A stretch of DNA of 64,000 nucleotides from Aliikangiella sp. G2MR2-5 (GTDB lineage: Bacteria; Pseudomonadota; Gammaproteobacteria; Enterobacterales; Kangiellaceae), in assembly GCF_015687155.1 (NCBI RefSeq), contig NZ_JADPQF010000004.1, positions 372,001 through 436,000 on the forward strand. The letters run 5' to 3'. Below, one piece after another: positions 61,441 through 64,000 of this stretch. Each line of letters starts with the position of its first letter. Position 1 is the first letter of the stretch. Made by a program: the position numbers and the translations under genes. Under the pieces are notes generated by a model. It saw only the letters and a program-made list of their open reading frames with translations. It was not told the DNA's origin and did no database searches.

Positions 61441-62250
61441 CTAATCTTCCTTTGAGTCTACTCGAAACCATTGTTTATCTTCCAGTCGAAGTGCCGAAAG
61501 TTGACCTCTCCATACGCAGCCAGTATCAAGAGCAAATAACCCTGGTTTTGATACTTTTCCTTGTAGCGATGCCCAGTGGCCGAATAATAATTGTGTATCA
61601 GAAGGGATACCTAAGTCGAACCAGGGGAGCAAATGCTTCGGTTGTGTACCTGGGGATAACTTATTCTCCAGATCCAGTCCTCCTTTTTTATCGCAAAACC
61701 GCATTCGTGTTAGCGCATTGGTAATAAACCGTAAACGATCCATTCCATTTAGTTTTGGAGACCAATAGACAGGCTCGTTGCCATACATTGCTTTAAAAAA
61801 AATATTCGCATTAGGAGATAAAAGGCAGTCGCTAACTTCTTTGGCAAGTGCCAATGCAAGATCCAGGTTCCAATAAAATGGAATTCCGGCATGAACCATT
61901 GTGAATCCTAATCTATAATCATGGTAAATAAGTGGTTGCTGCCTTAGCCAATGGGTCAGGCACTTTCTATCGGGTGAATTTAGTATGCTTTCGAAAGTGT
62001 CTTTAGGTCGAGGTAAGTGCTCCCCTGATTCGACCGCAAGAAAGTGAAGGTCATGATTACCCAGAACACAACGAACCGACTCTTTATGTTGATACAGGAA
62101 TTTCAGGGTTTGAAGTGACTGTGGTCCTCGGTTTATTAGATCTCCGGCGATCCACAGATTGTCCTCTTTGGGATCAAAGTGAATCTTATTGAGTAGCTCG
62201 AGCAAAGTTTGATAACATCCCTGGATATCACCTATTGCATAAGTAGCCAT
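61441..62250 (-). CDS. apaH: Symmetrical diadenosine tetraphosphatase
   Basis: A 269-residue metallophosphatase that splits Ap4A into two ADP and also removes Np4 caps from RNA. Metal-binding motifs: AIGDIQGCYQTL at the start, WIAGDLINRGPQSL, LGNHDLHFLAV, and a later MVHAGIPF. The true start is at 62250; the open frame runs 61 codons further upstream, across the divergent SDR promoter. It is usually found with rsmA/apaG, which are not present here. Confidence 0.95.
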   Translation of the reverse strand: MATYAIGDIQGCYQTLLELLNKIHFDPKEDNLWIAGDLINRGPQSLQTLKFLYQHKESVRCVLGNHDLHFLAVESGEHLPRPKDTFESILNSPDRKCLTHWLRQQPLIYHDYRLGFTMVHAGIPFYWNLDLALALAKEVSDCLLSPNANIFFKAMYGNEPVYWSPKLNGMDRLRFITNALTRMRFCDKKGGLDLENKLSPGTQPKHLLPWFDLGIPSDTQLLFGHWASLQGKVSKPGLFALDTGCVWRGQLSALRLEDKQWFRVDSKED

Positions 62251-62365
62251 TATTGTCTGTATTCTCTCGCTAGCAAATTTAAAGTGCGAGTTTAACCGAT
62301 ATTCGACAAGAATAGTAAACTTGGTAAATTGGCACATTATACTGGTTTGTTTTTTAGGATATTTG

Positions 62366-63130
62366 ATGACAAAAAGTAATACAAATAGAGTTGCAGTTAT
62401 CACTGGCGCCAGCTCTGGATTCGGGTATGCCACTGCAGTTAAACTAGTTGAGCAGGGGTGGTACGTTATCGCCCTGGCAAGACGGCTTAACAGGCTAGAA
62501 GAGCTGAAAACATTATTAGGTGAAAGTAATTGCGAAATTCATCAGCTGGATGTTACTGATGGAAAGCAGGTCGAAACCTTTGAAAACTATCTGCTAATGA
62601 ATCAGATTAATGTGCATCTATTAGTCAACAATGCAGGGCTTGCGTTAGGTCTTGAGCCTGCTCATAAAGCTTCCCTTGATGACTGGGAAGTTATGATTGA
62701 AACCAATATCAAAGGATTGATAAAAATGACTCGCGCATTGCTACCGGCTATGGTTGAAGCAAAATCCGGTCATATTATTAATCTGGGTTCTATCGCTGGT
62801 ACCTATGCATACCCCGGGGGAAATACTTACGGTGCGAGCAAAGCATTCGTCGCTCAGTTTAGTATGAACTTACGAGCAGACTTGGCAGGTACCGGTATTC
62901 GGGTAACGAATATTGAACCTGGTTTAGCAGAGACGGAGTTTTCAGTGGTCAGGTTTCATGGAGATAAAGAAAAGGCTGATAATGTCTATCAAGGACTAGA
63001 GCCCCTAACAGCTGAAGATATTGCTGAGTCAATCGTTTGGGCTGCGAGTCAACCTGCTCATGTGAATATAAACAGGATAGAACTAATGCCGACTTGTCAG
63101 TCATTTTCTCCTTTGGCTATTACTAAATAG
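62366..63130 (+). CDS. Short-chain dehydrogenase/reductase, YdfG-like
   Basis: A 254-residue NADP-type oxidoreductase. The nucleotide-binding TGASSGFGYATA motif, the NNAGLALG motif, and the catalytic Ser (NLGSIAGTYAY) with Tyr and Lys in YGASKAF are all intact. The C-terminal LEPLTAEDIAESIVWAASQP is typical of YdfG-type 3-hydroxy acid dehydrogenases, which act on serine, threonine and malonic semialdehyde. The ATG at 62366 has AGGA 8 bases upstream. Confidence 0.88.
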   Translation: MTKSNTNRVAVITGASSGFGYATAVKLVEQGWYVIALARRLNRLEELKTLLGESNCEIHQLDVTDGKQVETFENYLLMNQINVHLLVNNAGLALGLEPAHKASLDDWEVMIETNIKGLIKMTRALLPAMVEAKSGHIINLGSIAGTYAYPGGNTYGASKAFVAQFSMNLRADLAGTGIRVTNIEPGLAETEFSVVRFHGDKEKADNVYQGLEPLTAEDIAESIVWAASQPAHVNINRIELMPTCQSFSPLAITK

Positions 63131-63141
63131 CGTGGTTCTAG

Positions 63142-64000
63142 ATGGATTGGCTGGCAGGGATAAGCAATCAAGATAAGGTGGATCAGAGACAGCTGCTAAG
63201 CGTACTGGTTTTTTGTCTGCTTTCTGCCGCTATAGGATTTCTTCTTAATTTATACCCAATCGAGCTATTCAGTGAACTCACCCTTATAGCCGGACCTGCT
63301 TTGAGTATTTTAGTGGCGCTATCCATCAGTCCCTTGGCTGGCGCGTTGGTTTCCGTTGTTGTTTCCAGTGCATTGATCGTTAGTTGGCACCACATTTTTG
63401 GCTTCCTGCTGTTTGTTCCCGAGGCATTTGTTGTTGGTTGGCTTTTTCGTAAAGGCTGGAACGAACTTCTGGCTGTCACTTTTTATTGGTTAATTCTTGC
63501 AGTGCCATTTGTGGTTTATATGGTGGTGGTAAAAGAGCTGGGTGGTTTGGGATTTGATGTTGCTGGAAAATATTTACTGAATGCTTTCCTCTATACATTG
63601 ATTGCTTCCGCTATTCTCTGGTTTTTTTCTATTCCTAAACGATTAAAATTAAAGCCAGGCAGGCAATTTAATTTGCGTACACAGGTGTTCACTATCTTAA
63701 TGGTCTCAATGACTCTGCCTATTGTGGCTGCGATGCTCCAATTGAGTAAAAGTGCATTAGCGAGCTTTAAAGAGCGCTCAGAAAAAACGCTACAGAGTTA
63801 TACCGAGCAAGCAAGGCAGGTACTCGACATTTATCTGGAAAACAGTACTTTTGTGGTTCGAAAACATGCGGAACTATTAAGTTTAAAAGATAAGGAAGAC
63901 CGTTATTCAAACTTGCAATTAAGGGAGTATCAAAAGCAAAACCCAGAGTTTATTTCAATGTTTATTGTCAATGACCATGGGGAGGTTGAGAGTTATACAC
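63142..64000 (+). CDS. N-terminal part of a membrane-bound sensor protein, cut by window end
   Basis: The frame is open from the ATG at 63142 to the last base (286 codons). It begins MDWLAGISNQDKVDQR, then about five hydrophobic helices (residues ~20-170) form a membrane-integral sensor region. After a basic stretch another helix (RTQVFTILMVSMTLPIVAAM) leads to what looks like a periplasmic Cache-like domain beginning near ARQVLDIYLENSTFVVRKHA. The output domain (histidine kinase, GGDEF or methyl-accepting) lies beyond the window. It begins 11 bases after the SDR stop. Confidence 0.75.
   Translation, partial: MDWLAGISNQDKVDQRQLLSVLVFCLLSAAIGFLLNLYPIELFSELTLIAGPALSILVALSISPLAGALVSVVVSSALIVSWHHIFGFLLFVPEAFVVGWLFRKGWNELLAVTFYWLILAVPFVVYMVVVKELGGLGFDVAGKYLLNAFLYTLIASAILWFFSIPKRLKLKPGRQFNLRTQVFTILMVSMTLPIVAAMLQLSKSALASFKERSEKTLQSYTEQARQVLDIYLENSTFVVRKHAELLSLKDKEDRYSNLQLREYQKQNPEFISMFIVNDHGEVESYT

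Noticed and set aside
62251-62433. 61-codon upstream extension of the apaH frame
   Set aside because: It crosses the divergent SDR promoter and start; ApaH proteins begin with the metal motif that follows the ATG at 62250.
1-64000. CRISPR arrays, tRNA or rRNA genes, prophage or insertion sequences
   Set aside because: No regularly spaced repeats, no tRNA-like folds or rRNA sequence, and no transposase or phage genes were recognised.

Overview
The window reads as chromosomal DNA of a free-living, probably marine or aquatic gammaproteobacterium with moderate GC content. The evidence is gene content and order: ompR next to tex, dsbB next to rsd/algQ, fur divergent from bamE, aroQ-accB-accC, cytochrome c4-dsbA-EEP nuclease-diguanylate cyclase next to engB, glnA followed by a DUF4124 gene, and cpxRA divergent from cpxP. 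Several of these orders are shared with Pseudomonas, but the his operon and the fusions in it are not of the enteric or pseudomonad type. A Kangiellaceae/Oceanospirillales-like host is a guess, not a demonstration. No phage, plasmid, transposase, CRISPR, rRNA or tRNA was recognised.

Layout. 1-5.5 kb: a large HEAT/DUF349 protein, ung, DUF1244, a DsbA-fold isomerase and an unknown exported protein. 5.5-9.1 kb (minus strand): a tight six-gene operon of two DUF1538 membrane proteins, a short P-II-like protein, a CBS-pair protein, a PH-fold protein and an MscS channel, which looks like an ion/osmotic homeostasis module. 9.3-13 kb: ompR (no envZ) and tex, followed by a candidate small RNA. 13-21 kb: dsbB, a PAS histidine kinase, rsd, an ABM protein, fur/bamE, an ECF sigma factor with a zinc-finger anti-sigma factor, a WD40 lipoprotein and an FkpA-like isomerase. 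21-27 kb: an EamA transporter, glnA with textbook sigma-54/NtrC control, and the aroQ-accB-accC operon. 27.7-36 kb: a metal-responsive MerR regulator with its permease, TIGR02444, GNAT, and the conserved cytochrome c4 to DGC block. 36-40 kb: engB, then three envelope genes of little-known function. 39.8-42.7 kb: a degenerate REP-like palindrome and an arsR-GAPDH-arsJ arsenate operon.

44.7-52 kb (minus strand): a complete histidine operon hisL-hisG-hisC/HAD-hisB-hisH-hisF-hisA/IE-hisD. It begins with an unlisted leader peptide carrying seven consecutive His codons, followed by an antiterminator and a terminator. HisC carries a C-terminal HAD phosphatase domain, HisA is fused to HisIE, and HisB is dehydratase-only. 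The HAD domain is therefore a good candidate for the histidinol-phosphatase.

52-64 kb: a response regulator with an unrecognised output domain, hldE, DUF423, a small membrane protein, a CsrB/RsmZ-type regulatory RNA (GGA hairpin loops, terminator and upstream GacA/UvrY-like inverted repeat) in the 55.9-56.5 kb gap, carbonic anhydrase, cpxA/cpxR/cpxP, a patatin, apaH, an SDR, and the start of a membrane sensor cut by the window edge.

The signals most worth a second look are the CsrB/RsmZ-like RNA, the his attenuator with its two enzyme fusions, the DUF1538/P-II/CBS/PH/MscS operon, the terminator-like leader of the ECF sigma gene, and two further candidate small RNAs.
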